From: CATQHB01 sp965262595
GTDB lineage: Bacteria > Chloroflexota > Dehalococcoidia > Lucifugimonadales > UBA3495
Reading direction: 5' to 3'
Length of the DNA: 64,000 nucleotides
NCBI GenBank assembly: GCA_965262595.1
Contig: OZ253548.1
Coordinates: forward strand, 1,674,001-1,738,000
The position numbers and the translations under genes were made by a program. Below, one piece after another: positions 53,177-61,903 of the stretch. The notes beneath the pieces were generated by a model. The model ran no database searches. It saw nothing but the letters and a program-made list of their open reading frames with translations, and was not told the DNA's origin. Position 1 is the first letter of the stretch. Every line of letters begins with the position of its first letter.

Positions 53177-54397
53177 TTATACCGCGACCTCCGGTTCGGC
53201 TACTGCCGGCGGCGCCCAACCCCAGGGGTAGAGTCCCGCGCCGGACTCTATGACCCGACCGCTTTTTATGGTTAGCGCCGGCACCAACGACTGAGAGCCA
53301 ACTTGGCAGACTCCATTCGAGTCTTGCAAGCTCCATTGGCCGTCAAGGAGTTCCAGTACCGCAATATCGGCGTCTCGACCCAGGGCCAGAGTGCCGGCGC
53401 GGTCTTCTATGCGCAAGAACCGGGCAGGTGTTATCGTCATCATGCGTACCACATCATCGACCGAGAAGCCCAGGTGCAGGTAGTAGGAGCTGTATTCCAG
53501 CAAACTACGCAACAAAGTAGGCTTGTAGGTAATCTGGTTATCGCTGGCGATCATGTCCGGAACCAGTCCCTGGGACATCGCCATTTCGGCTGCGGCCCAG
53601 CCAAAGTTGTTACCGTCATTGGCGGTATCAATCAAGACGCCCCTTTGCTGAGCTTCCAGCACCTCGGGCAGTATCCTGCCATCCTCGTCCAGAGTTGATC
53701 CGCTATTGGGAGTGAAAACGTGGGTTATTGCGTCGCCCGGGTCCATCAAGGACACCGCCTGTCCCACCATCTGCGGAGATGTGATCCCGCGTTCCCTGCC
53801 GGCGGTGTCCGACAAATGCATCAGCACCGGGATATTGGCCTCCCGGCTAGCGACTTTAGCCGCCTCAACGTGTTTTAGGCCTATTGCATGGGATTCTCTG
53901 AAAGATAGTTGGATTTTGATACCCTTCACTATGTCGGGATATTCCCGGGCCAACGCGACCACACCATCAATATCTATGTCCCACCCGTCCATTGAGTCAT
54001 CAGACCGCTTCTTCATTGCCTCAGAGCCGCGGTCCCGAAATATGCTCAGCAGGCAGTAGAGCCGGGTCTGGGATTGGGTCATAACCGAGTTACAGAAATC
54101 CTGGAAGTTATTTGGTCCAGCCCCGCCGGCGTCCGCAGCGGTCGTGACTCCACAGAAAACGCCTGCGAAGTCCGGATGCTTGCTCCCGGCTATTGAGGGA
54201 TAGACATGGATATGGTTATCAACCAGTCCTGGAGTAACTAATTTTCCGGAAACGTCAATAACCTGGGTGGCCTCCGATCCATCTATCGCAGCGGCCAATC
54301 CGGTAATTCGGTCGCCCGTGATACCAACATCCATCCGTTCGTGGAGGTTATGGGAGGGGTCTATAACGGTTCCACCTTTTAAGAGCAGGTCATACAT
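53177..54397 (-). CDS. Amidohydrolase (dihydroorotase-like TIM barrel)
   Basis: A 406-residue amidohydrolase beginning MYDLLLKGGTVIDPSHNLHE. The metal site is visible: His-x-His in LVDNHIHVYPS, Lys in VKGIKIQLSF (bridging Lys), His in VLMHLSDTAG and in AITHVFTPN, Asp in MIASDNQ. The end RAGTLALGRDADIAVLEL is the composite domain. It probably hydrolyses a cyclic or N-acyl amide. The ATG at 54397 is preferred to the 54703 start: GGAGG stands nine bases upstream and an extended -10-like TGCTACAAT lies 33 bases upstream. The frame is open without stop to 54703. Confidence 0.9.
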   Translation of the reverse strand: MYDLLLKGGTVIDPSHNLHERMDVGITGDRITGLAAAIDGSEATQVIDVSGKLVTPGLVDNHIHVYPSIAGSKHPDFAGVFCGVTTAADAGGAGPNNFQDFCNSVMTQSQTRLYCLLSIFRDRGSEAMKKRSDDSMDGWDIDIDGVVALAREYPDIVKGIKIQLSFRESHAIGLKHVEAAKVASREANIPVLMHLSDTAGRERGITSPQMVGQAVSLMDPGDAITHVFTPNSGSTLDEDGRILPEVLEAQQRGVLIDTANDGNNFGWAAAEMAMSQGLVPDMIASDNQITYKPTLLRSLLEYSSYYLHLGFSVDDVVRMMTITPARFLRIEDRAGTLALGRDADIAVLELLDGQWSLQDSNGVCQVGSQSLVPALTIKSGRVIESGAGLYPWGWAPPAVAEPEVAV

Positions 54398-54703
54398 CTT
54401 CGTTGCCTCCGCCTCAAGTTGCCGGTATTGTAGCACGATAGTCACTACGGACCGGAATAAGGATGGCGGAGACGGGGGAGGCGGCGGTTGCGGCGTTGCC
54501 GTCGGCGCTGGAGCCGGCGTCGCTGACGGCGCCGGGGCAAGCGTTGACATTTGGGCTGGCGTGGCGGGCGGCGCTGCCTGGTGGTCGGAGGCGCAACCGT
54601 CCAAGACGCCCAAGAGTAGAATGGTCACGGCCAGCGGCGCAACCAGGGCATCCCCTTCACCTCTACCTGGAGTCCACGACCTGGAAATGACATGAATGGC
54701 CAT
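54398..54703 (-). pseudogene. Lipoprotein-signal-like leader fused in frame upstream of the amidohydrolase
   Basis: The frame encodes a positive N-region, a hydrophobic stretch (LVAPLAVTILLLGVLDGCAS) with a lipobox-like LDGC, then an Ala/Pro/Thr-rich linker of about 40 residues ending in a run of prolines, and then the amidohydrolase. This is the layout of lipoprotein N-termini in the same window (compare the M28 peptidase). It could be the 5' remnant of another lipoprotein gene, or an alternative long exported form. The ribosome site and promoter-like motif at the inner start favour the remnant. Confidence 0.5.
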
Positions 54704-54876
54704 ACCCGTTATTGTGCAAAGCTTACCAGCCCGTCAGTTTAATGAGTCGATGAAGCCTCTTGTGATGCCCGTCAGCAGTCCTTTACAACGCCTTCCCCTC
54801 TGCGGCATACTTCGTGCTGCTGCTCAACCTGAACTGGAGAGGCGTGCGTCAAGGTTGGCCGTCTGCGAAATTTACA

Positions 54877-55362
54877 ATGAGGCAACTCAATAAAGCCAGG
54901 GTGACCATACTCTTGCTACTGGTCATAGGGTCACTGTTGGTCGCCGCAGCGGCCTTCGCCGAGGGGTCGCCGACGGGCCAAGATGACGTCGAGAAGTGCA
55001 CTCCCGAGGAAGTCCGACAGGACCCGACCAATTGCCCCGGCGGTTGGATCTCGTCCAGCGAAGCGGTTACAATCAAGCCTCGTCCTTAGAAGGGCGACGA
55101 CGATAATTCATCAAACCGCACCGCATCGGGCAGTACCCAGGCCATTTTAGAGTGCAGTTTCGACACCAAGGGGACTATCCCCTCTCTTATCGGGTGGGTC
55201 AATGTCGAAGCGGTAGCCCCACTATCCGCGGTCTTGCCGCCGCTGGTGCAATGCCTGGACGACTCGCTCCGGCGCATTGGAGCCGTGGAGGTAACCGTTG
55301 CGCCGCCAATTGGCGGCAACGAAGACCTCGCCACGAATGTCAATCAAGGAGGCGGAAAATGA
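54877..55362 (+). pseudogene. Small secreted protein with in-frame amber codon
   Basis: The plus frame starts MRQLNKARVTILLLLVIGSL, a signal peptide with likely cleavage after AAAFA. It runs 70 residues (with CTPEEVRQDPTNC) to a TAG at 55087. The same frame then continues for 90 codons without stop (GSTQAILECSFDTKGTIPSL, EAVAPLSAVLPPLVQCLDDS) to a TGA at 55360 that overlaps the next gene's ATG as ATGA. The overlap and coding-like composition of the second half indicate one gene broken by a nonsense codon. No family recognised. Confidence 0.55.
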
Positions 55363-55625
55363 GCACGTTCCAATGGTACCAACAGGCCCGCGCCCGTGTG
55401 GAGCAGTTCCTCCCCGACCTGGACCAGGAACTGGGAGTGGAAATAGAGGAAACCTCCATCACACCCAACGACGGTAGCGCTCCTTTCGAGACCTTTGTCC
55501 TGGCATTTTATCACGCTTCCAACCCTAACCTGAACTGGACCATGGCGGTCCAGCCCGACGAGGACTTCATCAATGACCAACTGGAGGAGATAGTCAAGCG
55601 AATCTACTTCGAGCGGGTCGAGTGA
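55359..55625 (+). CDS. Small acidic hypothetical protein
   Basis: An 88-residue protein starting MSTFQWYQQARARVEQFLPD, acidic, with ELGVEIEETSITP and LNWTMAVQPDEDFINDQLEE. It has no membrane segment. The fold may be alpha+beta; no family recognised. AAGGAGGCGGAAAATG gives a strong start, and the ATG overlaps the stop of the preceding secreted-protein frame, indicating coupled translation. Confidence 0.65.
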   Translation: MSTFQWYQQARARVEQFLPDLDQELGVEIEETSITPNDGSAPFETFVLAFYHASNPNLNWTMAVQPDEDFINDQLEEIVKRIYFERVE

Positions 55626-55710
55626 CCGGTAATACCCAAAACTCCGCCGACGAGCTTAATGACTTATCTGCGTCGGGCGATGGCCTGACCAGCCCATAGC
55701 CGCTTCCGTC

Positions 55711-55750
55711 CATTTGCCACCGGCCCGGCCCATTTGCCACCGGCCCGGCC
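55711..55750. repeat. Exact 20-bp tandem duplication
   Basis: CATTTGCCACCGGCCCGGCC occurs twice in immediate succession. No further units. Confidence 0.95.
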
Positions 55751-55867
55751 CATGGGTACAATACCCCAATTGCGGATGCCCGGTTTTACAGGGGTCAATC
55801 CCGCCGACTTCCAGCCCGTTTTCCGGTTCGGTCACCAGCATTCCGGGGCAAGGTAGAGAGATTAGGT

Positions 55868-57244
55868 TTGAGTATAGACTGGTCAACCCGGATGAACTCA
55901 TTGAGGGAACAGTACCACTACGCCTGGGTGGTGGTGGGAACGGGCACCATGCTGCGGGTCACCGCCAACTTTGTCGGCCAGGCCTTCGCTATAATACTGG
56001 TAGTATTGCAGCAGGACTTCGCCTGGGGCGTGACTGCCATCGTGCTGGCCCAAGTGTTCCGCAGCGTGGCCAGCGCCTTGCTCTCTCCCGCCGCCGGGTG
56101 GGCCGGTGACCGCTACGGCGCGCGCCGCACGCTGGTGGTGGCCGCCACCTTGTACGTCGTCGGAATGTTGCTGTTGAGCACCATGAACCAGCTCTGGCAA
56201 CTATACCTCTACTATAGCCTGCTGCTGGGGTTGGCTCAGGCCCTCTTCTCGGTAAACATCCCGACCACGGTGGCGGCCTGGTTCAAGAAGAAGTTGGGAG
56301 TCGCCGTTGGAATCCAGCAGTCCATCGGAGGCATGGGAGCGTCCATCACTGCCCCGGCCCTGGCGCTGTTAGTTACCCAGACCAGTTGGCAGGTGGCCTT
56401 CTGGATAATTCCCGCGGTAGGCGGCGCTATCCTGTTCTCACTGCTGGCCTTCTTTCACGGCGAGCCGGCGGACCGGGGCATGAGGCCCCTTGGCGCCGAC
56501 GACAACGAACCGGACCCCGTTCCCACCGACCAGGCCACTGCCAGGCTGCGCAGTAGGGTGTTTTTGCAACACGCCCGGCGCACCAGGGCATTTTGGAACC
56601 TGCCCTTTATTCACTACCTGGGATGCGTTGGGCATTCGATAGTTATCTGGCATGTGGTGTTTTTCGCCACGACCCAGGGGTTATCCCTGGCTGCGGCCGC
56701 CTGGATTGTTACCACCTACACCATAGCCAGCGTCAGCAGCAGGTTGTTCATCCCCATCCTGGCCGATCGCTGGGGCGCCAAGACTGCCATGGTGGTACCA
56801 TATTTCCTGCAGGGCGTCACCGTGCTTCTTCTATTCTGGGCCCACAGCGCCTGGCAGTTCTACGCCTTTGCCGCGGTCTTCGGGATTGGCTTCGGCGGAG
56901 AGATGTCCGCCTTCCTCATTGCCAACCGGCAATACTACGGCATGGGGCCGGTGCGCTCCATATTCGGGTTCCAGCACTTGGGGTCGGGATTGGGCATGGC
57001 CGCCGGCGGCTTGATTGGCGGGCTAATTCACGACTTTCGGATAGACGACCCCGCACCGCTGGAGTTCGCCGGCTTTATAACCGTCGGCGGCGGATCTTAC
57101 GACTTGGCCTGGGTGGTGTCCATCGCCGCCAGCCTGACCGGCGTACTTTTCATCTGGATGCTGGAGCCGACAACCAGAGTTTTGATTCCCAATTGGGAAG
57201 ACTCGCTGCCCCGGGAGGCGGAAGCTTCTCCGGCTGCGCCCTGA
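55868..57244 (+). CDS. MFS transporter 2 (monocarboxylate/oxalate-formate type)
   Basis: A 458-residue 12-helix MFS protein. Characteristic are YHYAWVVVGTGTMLRVTANF at the start, AGWAGDRYGARRTLVVAATL (the helix 2-3 motif) and AAWFKKKLGVAVGIQQSIGG, as in monocarboxylate and oxalate:formate-type carriers. It probably imports an organic acid. The TTG start at 55868 (LSIDWSTR) has a modest purine stretch upstream; an internal ATG at 55892 is an alternative. Next to it lies a gamma-glutamyltransferase gene on the same strand. Confidence 0.9.
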   Translation: MSIDWSTRMNSLREQYHYAWVVVGTGTMLRVTANFVGQAFAIILVVLQQDFAWGVTAIVLAQVFRSVASALLSPAAGWAGDRYGARRTLVVAATLYVVGMLLLSTMNQLWQLYLYYSLLLGLAQALFSVNIPTTVAAWFKKKLGVAVGIQQSIGGMGASITAPALALLVTQTSWQVAFWIIPAVGGAILFSLLAFFHGEPADRGMRPLGADDNEPDPVPTDQATARLRSRVFLQHARRTRAFWNLPFIHYLGCVGHSIVIWHVVFFATTQGLSLAAAAWIVTTYTIASVSSRLFIPILADRWGAKTAMVVPYFLQGVTVLLLFWAHSAWQFYAFAAVFGIGFGGEMSAFLIANRQYYGMGPVRSIFGFQHLGSGLGMAAGGLIGGLIHDFRIDDPAPLEFAGFITVGGGSYDLAWVVSIAASLTGVLFIWMLEPTTRVLIPNWEDSLPREAEASPAAP

Positions 57245-57476
57245 CCCGGTCCCCTGAGAAACAATACCATGTCGTCGCAGGCCGGTGGATTTCGTTGCCG
57301 CGTTTACAGTTGGACCACCTCTACCGGCCCAGAAACGGGAGCGTTTTTCCTTTAGCCTTTAATACCTGAATAGAAGAAACCCCGTACCAACCCGTCCGGC
57401 GCTTGGGCGTCACCTTTTCTCGGCCTGGCAGAAGCTAGGCTAATACGGGACTATGGGGAGCAAAGGAGACAAAACC

Positions 57477-59273
57477 TTGACAGCTATGCAGAACAGCCAC
57501 AGCCAAACCCACACCCCCGGTAGCCAGGGCGAGTTTTCCCACCGCCCCATCGTCTGGGGCACTCGGGGCATGGTAGGCGGTGGTACTCAATTGACCGCCC
57601 AGGCGGGTATGCGCATCCTGTGGCAGGGAGGCAACGCCGTTGACGCCGCCGTGGCTTCGGCCCTGGCCGCCGGAGTTATGGAACCTACTGCGCATTACAC
57701 CTTGGGCGGTGAAGTTGCCTTCTTGTTCTACGACCGGGCCAGCAAAGCCGTGCGGTCGGTGGTCGGCCAGGGCTGGGCGCCCCAACAGGCGAACATCCCC
57801 CACTATCTGGAAAACTGGGGGGAAATACCGCCCGGAGCGCTCAGCACCACCGTCCCCGGCGTGGTGTCGGCTTTGCTGACTATGCTGGCCCACTACGGCA
57901 CTATGTCCTTCGGCCAGGTAGTGGAAAGCGCCCTGGACTTTGCCCGTAACGGCTTTCCCGCCTACCAACTTCTTCACCAGGCCATCGGCAGCGCCGAGCG
58001 GTTGGACAACCTGCGCCGGTACCCGGATTCGGCAAGGATTTTCCTGCCCAACGGCCGCCCACCGCAACCGGGCAGCCGGTTCATCCAGAAAGACCTGGGC
58101 CGCACCCTGTCGCTAATGTCCCAAGCGGAGGAGGATGCCTTGGGCCTGGGGCAGTCCCGCGGGGAGGCCATCCAGGCGGCGCGCGACGTTTTTTACAAGG
58201 GCGAAGTGGCCCGGCGCATGGTTCAGGCCCTGCAAAACCTGGGCGGGTTATATACTTATGAGGACTTCGCCGAGTACGAGTCTCCCCTGGAGGAGCCGAT
58301 TTCCACCACCTACCGGGGCTACCAGGTCTTCACCAACCGCTCTTGGGCCCAGGGCATCACCTTGCTGCAAGCCTTGAACATTATGGAAGGGTTCAACCTG
58401 GCCGCGCTGGGCCACAACAGCCCCGAGGCGGTCCACCTACAGGTTGAGGCGTTGAAGCTGGCTTTCGCCGACCGTGAGCGCTACGTGGGAGACCCGGACT
58501 TCGTGGACGTGCCGGTCCAGGGCCTATTATCCCCGGAGTACGCAGCGTTGCGGCGGGGCCTCATTGACCCCAACCGGGCGCAGCCACAGTACCCGCCCGG
58601 CGACCCCCGCGGGATGCAGGCCGTCGCCCCGGGATATCAACCGGCGGAGGTTGCCCCGGAACCGCAGCCGGTTGCCAGCGACTTCGACGGGACAACTTAT
58701 TTGGCTACCGTGGACACCCAGGGCAACATGGTGTCGGCCACTCCCAGCAGCTTCGCCGCCCTGTCTCAGGGGATGGTTCTGGGGGATACCGGCATCCTGA
58801 TGAACTGCCGGGGCTGCTACTTCTGGCTGGACGAGGACAACCCCAACTCCCTTGCCCCCCGCAAGCGGCCCCGCACCACGCCGTGCACCTTCATCATCCT
58901 TAAGGACGGCCAGCCCTTTATGACCCTGGGCACGCCCGGCACGGACAGCCAGCCGCAGAGCAACCTGCAAACGCTGAACAACATCATCGACTTCGGCATG
59001 AACGTGCAGGAGGCGGTGGAAGCGCCCCGGTTCTGCGGGTACAGCTTCCCCCAATCGCCCTGGCCCCACCGGGATTATCCCAACGTTCTGGAAATTGAGG
59101 GCCGGGTCTCCCAGGAGTTGGTGGATGCCCTCAGCGACCGGGGCCACCTGGTCAATGTCATCGGCCCCTGGGGCATCGTTAACGGCTTTGCCCCCATTCT
59201 GGTCAATCCGGAGACCGGGGTTTACCACGGCGGCGCCGACCCGCGGAAAGAGTCGGTGATGCTGGGCTGGTAA
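57477..59273 (+). CDS. ggt: Gamma-glutamyltransferase
   Basis: A 598-residue Ntn-hydrolase. The large-subunit pattern GGNAVDAAVASALAAGVMEP is plain, and the processing site/nucleophile Thr is in DFDGTTYLATVDTQGNMVS, followed by SQGMVLGDTGILMN. The C-terminal GTPGTDSQPQSNLQTLNNI is also typical. It cleaves gamma-glutamyl bonds (glutathione or gamma-glutamyl peptides) and transfers or hydrolyses them; autoprocessing at the Thr is expected. No signal peptide is seen, which is unusual for GGT. TTG at 57477 is preferred (AGGAG eight bases upstream); ATG at 57453 is an alternative. Confidence 0.93.
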   Translation: MTAMQNSHSQTHTPGSQGEFSHRPIVWGTRGMVGGGTQLTAQAGMRILWQGGNAVDAAVASALAAGVMEPTAHYTLGGEVAFLFYDRASKAVRSVVGQGWAPQQANIPHYLENWGEIPPGALSTTVPGVVSALLTMLAHYGTMSFGQVVESALDFARNGFPAYQLLHQAIGSAERLDNLRRYPDSARIFLPNGRPPQPGSRFIQKDLGRTLSLMSQAEEDALGLGQSRGEAIQAARDVFYKGEVARRMVQALQNLGGLYTYEDFAEYESPLEEPISTTYRGYQVFTNRSWAQGITLLQALNIMEGFNLAALGHNSPEAVHLQVEALKLAFADRERYVGDPDFVDVPVQGLLSPEYAALRRGLIDPNRAQPQYPPGDPRGMQAVAPGYQPAEVAPEPQPVASDFDGTTYLATVDTQGNMVSATPSSFAALSQGMVLGDTGILMNCRGCYFWLDEDNPNSLAPRKRPRTTPCTFIILKDGQPFMTLGTPGTDSQPQSNLQTLNNIIDFGMNVQEAVEAPRFCGYSFPQSPWPHRDYPNVLEIEGRVSQELVDALSDRGHLVNVIGPWGIVNGFAPILVNPETGVYHGGADPRKESVMLGW

Positions 59274-59352
59274 CCGACGTGGAAGCGCCGGCGGCAGGTC
59301 GGCCCGACGGCCCGACGGCCCCAGGGTTATCGCATTTGGATTCCAGGCTATT

Positions 59353-59424
59353 CGTCGTTCCTGAAAAGGCAGGAACCTAAAACCATGAGAACCGAGGTTT
59401 CTGCTTGCACAGGAGGGACGGTTA
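59353..59424. repeat. Core-only fragment of the MITE-like element
   Basis: CGTCGTTCCTGAAAAGGCAG, then GAACCTAAAACCATGAGAAC and a degenerate right arm. It matches the double-core interior of copies A and F, without the terminal inverted repeats. Confidence 0.6.
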
Positions 59425-59512
59425 TATGACTGTGGGTCTAACGCGGTAGCGCTGCTGCCGCCGCCACCGCATCGGTTTGCTTATCGGTCGCGCCAGCCCC
59501 ACACTGATCCCT

Positions 59513-60706
59513 ATGTCATTACGAAACCTACACCCCGACCTGAAGCTCGGCCTTGTGTTGGTAGCGGCGACGGCGCTCCTGAAGTTCGCCAACTCCAACG
59601 GCCTCTTGGCATTCGTGGCGGCTCAGCGATTAAATATTGTACCGGAGTCCTTCGGCTGGCTGGTGCTGGCGGGCGGCATCGGCGGGCTGGCAGTAGTCGG
59701 CGCGGCCATCTGGGTGGACCGGCGGCCTCCCCATATCCTGATGGCGGGCGGCGCAGTTGTGGTCGCCCTCGGCCTCACCGTCGTCGGCCTCTCCAACAGC
59801 TTCCCGGCATCCGCCCTGGGTATGTTCGTTGCCGGTGTCGGCGGCTCGGCTGTCGGCTCCCTGGCGTTCTACGCCGTCGCGGTGAAGGGCGCCACGCGGT
59901 ACCGGGGCACCTTGATCGGGGCGCTGGGCCTGGTCTTCACGATGCCCTTGGGAGTGGGGGACGTAGGCGATTGGCTGTTCGATTCACCAATGCTGCTGTT
60001 GGCAGTCAGCGGCGCTTTAACCTTGGCCGGGGCAGCAGTCCTGTTCCTGCTGCTGCCGCGGGTGTTCGCCGGTTCGTATGAACCAAGCCCAACGCTCCGG
60101 GAAACGCTTTCGATGCCGAGCGTCCGCCGGGCCGCCGCCTGGATAACCGCCGCGTTCTTCATTGCCGCCCTGGTCAGGGCATCCGGGCAATACATCTTGT
60201 TCTTCATTGCGAGGTCGGCCCCAGGTTTTGAAGATATTAAGCTACCCTTCCAGACCATGCCCATCTTCAGCGGCATCGGCATTCTGCTCTGGGGCGTTGC
60301 CAGCGATTTCTACCCGGCGCGCCGGCTGTTCCTCCTGGCGGCGCTCCTGACATTGGCAGCGCTTGCGGCCTTCCGGCCCTTCTTCGGCTATTCCGCATCG
60401 GCCGTCGAATACCTAGCCTTTTTCTTCGTAAGCGGCGGCCTAATCTGCCTGCCCTGGGTGCTGATGGCGGAGTTGTTGCCCCCGCGTCACTTCGCGAAGA
60501 TGGCGCTGGGCATCTCGGTTGGAGGCTATCTGGGTGCCGGACTCGGCACGACCTTGTTGACCACAGTGATGTTCTTCTGGGGTTCCTATATAGCCGTCTG
60601 GGGCGCCGATGTAGCCTTCTGGTTCTTCCTCGCGGCGGGCATAATCCTTGCAATTGTAGCCAGCCGCCTGCCAAGACCGCCGGCAAACGAAACCCCGGCG
60701 GGATAA
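59513..60706 (+). CDS. MFS transporter 3
   Basis: A 397-residue MFS protein with 12 hydrophobic segments. It lacks the classical GRxxDRxGRR loop motif, having AIWVDRRPPHILMAGGAV instead. Helix-rich sequence such as WLVLAGGIGGLAVVGAAIWV and PLGVGDVGDWLFDSPM is typical of unclassified drug/metabolite carriers. Substrate unknown. ATG at 59513 (MSLRNLHPDLK) or TTG at 59477 may be the start; neither has a ribosome site. It is convergent with the FMN oxidoreductase 3 gene. Confidence 0.85.
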   Translation: MSLRNLHPDLKLGLVLVAATALLKFANSNGLLAFVAAQRLNIVPESFGWLVLAGGIGGLAVVGAAIWVDRRPPHILMAGGAVVVALGLTVVGLSNSFPASALGMFVAGVGGSAVGSLAFYAVAVKGATRYRGTLIGALGLVFTMPLGVGDVGDWLFDSPMLLLAVSGALTLAGAAVLFLLLPRVFAGSYEPSPTLRETLSMPSVRRAAAWITAAFFIAALVRASGQYILFFIARSAPGFEDIKLPFQTMPIFSGIGILLWGVASDFYPARRLFLLAALLTLAALAAFRPFFGYSASAVEYLAFFFVSGGLICLPWVLMAELLPPRHFAKMALGISVGGYLGAGLGTTLLTTVMFFWGSYIAVWGADVAFWFFLAAGIILAIVASRLPRPPANETPAG

Positions 60707-60880
60707 GCGGAACTAAAGAGGCGCGAAAAAGGTTTGGTCGTTAATGTGGCAGATGCTGATTGCTAGAAGTTGCCACAAAAGCCAGGCGAAGGTAAATCCC
60801 TACACGCAAATGAAACCCCTCAGGTTTTTGTTGCTATTGCTCTCCAACTCGACGGCCAACCAAAAGTCCTTGGAGGGCCG

Positions 60881-61891
60881 CTACGAAAGGGCGCCCAGAC
60901 CGGGGATTATTATCTTTCCAAAAGCGTCCACCTCGGCGTACGGCATGTCGTAACCACTCTCCTGGGTGTGGGTGGGAAAGATGAAGACATGATCTATGCC
61001 CGATTCGGCTCCGGCCCGCTTCAGTCTGGCCAAGCATTCCTCAGGTGTGCCGAAAAGACCGAAAGCATCGCATATTTCGGCCGCCTGAGCGTCGCCGATG
61101 CTCTCGGGGGCGAAATCGTCGGCCAGGTCGATGCCGGCCTCTCGCAGCCAGAAGAGGTTGGAATCGCTGGGGTATTTCAGGTAGGGTTGGTCGGGTCGGA
61201 ACCACTGTTGTGGAAAGCGACGGGCGGCCGGGCCGTCATCGGACACCGTGGTTGGGGCGATGAAGATCGTCCGGAAACCGTCGAGGCTCCGCCCGGCCCG
61301 CTCGGCCCGCCCGGCCCGCTCGGCACCGATTTCCAATCGGCGGCGGGCCGCGTCAACCGCTTTGGGATGAAGCCCGACCAGCAACAGGGCGCCGTCGGCA
61401 ACTTCCCCGGCCAACTCCACCATCCGTGGACCCGCGGCGGTCATGAATACCGGTGTCGGACGGTCCCTCAAGTTGCGCAGCCGGGTTTCCACCCCGTTGA
61501 ATTCCACTCGTTCGCCCCGCAGCAGGCGGCGAATGGTCAGTATGGCCCGACGCATGGCCTCCACCGTGGCCCGGGGCCGGCCAATATTACCGACGGCGAG
61601 ATAGCCGGGGCCCACGGTCAGGCGTACCCGCTCCGGCGCGATCTCCTCCAGCGAGTGGGCCAGCGAGGCCAGAACCATCGGATGCCGGGTGACCGGGTTG
61701 GTGGTTGCCGGGTACAGGGAAAGCCGGGACGTCCGCTCGGCGGCCAGGGCCAGGGTGAGGAAGACGTCCCGCCCGCTGTGCTGATGGTCGTGGACTCCAA
61801 CCCCGGAAAATCCGGCAGCCTCACATCCCGAGATGAAATCGGCGGTCTCCTGGACCGGCAGGCCGACGGGTACTCTGATATCCACTTTCAT
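60881..61891 (-). CDS. Luciferase-like flavin-dependent oxidoreductase 3
   Basis: A 336-residue LLM-class enzyme of the F420/FMN-dependent TIM-barrel type: VDIRVPVGLPVQETADFISG, AAGFSGVGVHDHQHSGRDVF, TSRLSLYPATTNPVTRHPMV and LTVGPGYLAVGN. FMN or F420 could be the cofactor. Start 61891 (MKVDIR) follows AGGTGTG. It starts 12 bases after the stop of the NMT1-like binding-protein gene, so the two form an operon; the binding protein could deliver or sense the oxidoreductase's substrate. Confidence 0.9.
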   Translation of the reverse strand: MKVDIRVPVGLPVQETADFISGCEAAGFSGVGVHDHQHSGRDVFLTLALAAERTSRLSLYPATTNPVTRHPMVLASLAHSLEEIAPERVRLTVGPGYLAVGNIGRPRATVEAMRRAILTIRRLLRGERVEFNGVETRLRNLRDRPTPVFMTAAGPRMVELAGEVADGALLLVGLHPKAVDAARRRLEIGAERAGRAERAGRSLDGFRTIFIAPTTVSDDGPAARRFPQQWFRPDQPYLKYPSDSNLFWLREAGIDLADDFAPESIGDAQAAEICDAFGLFGTPEECLARLKRAGAESGIDHVFIFPTHTQESGYDMPYAEVDAFGKIIIPGLGALS

Positions 61892-61903
61892 CGAACACAC
61901 CTA

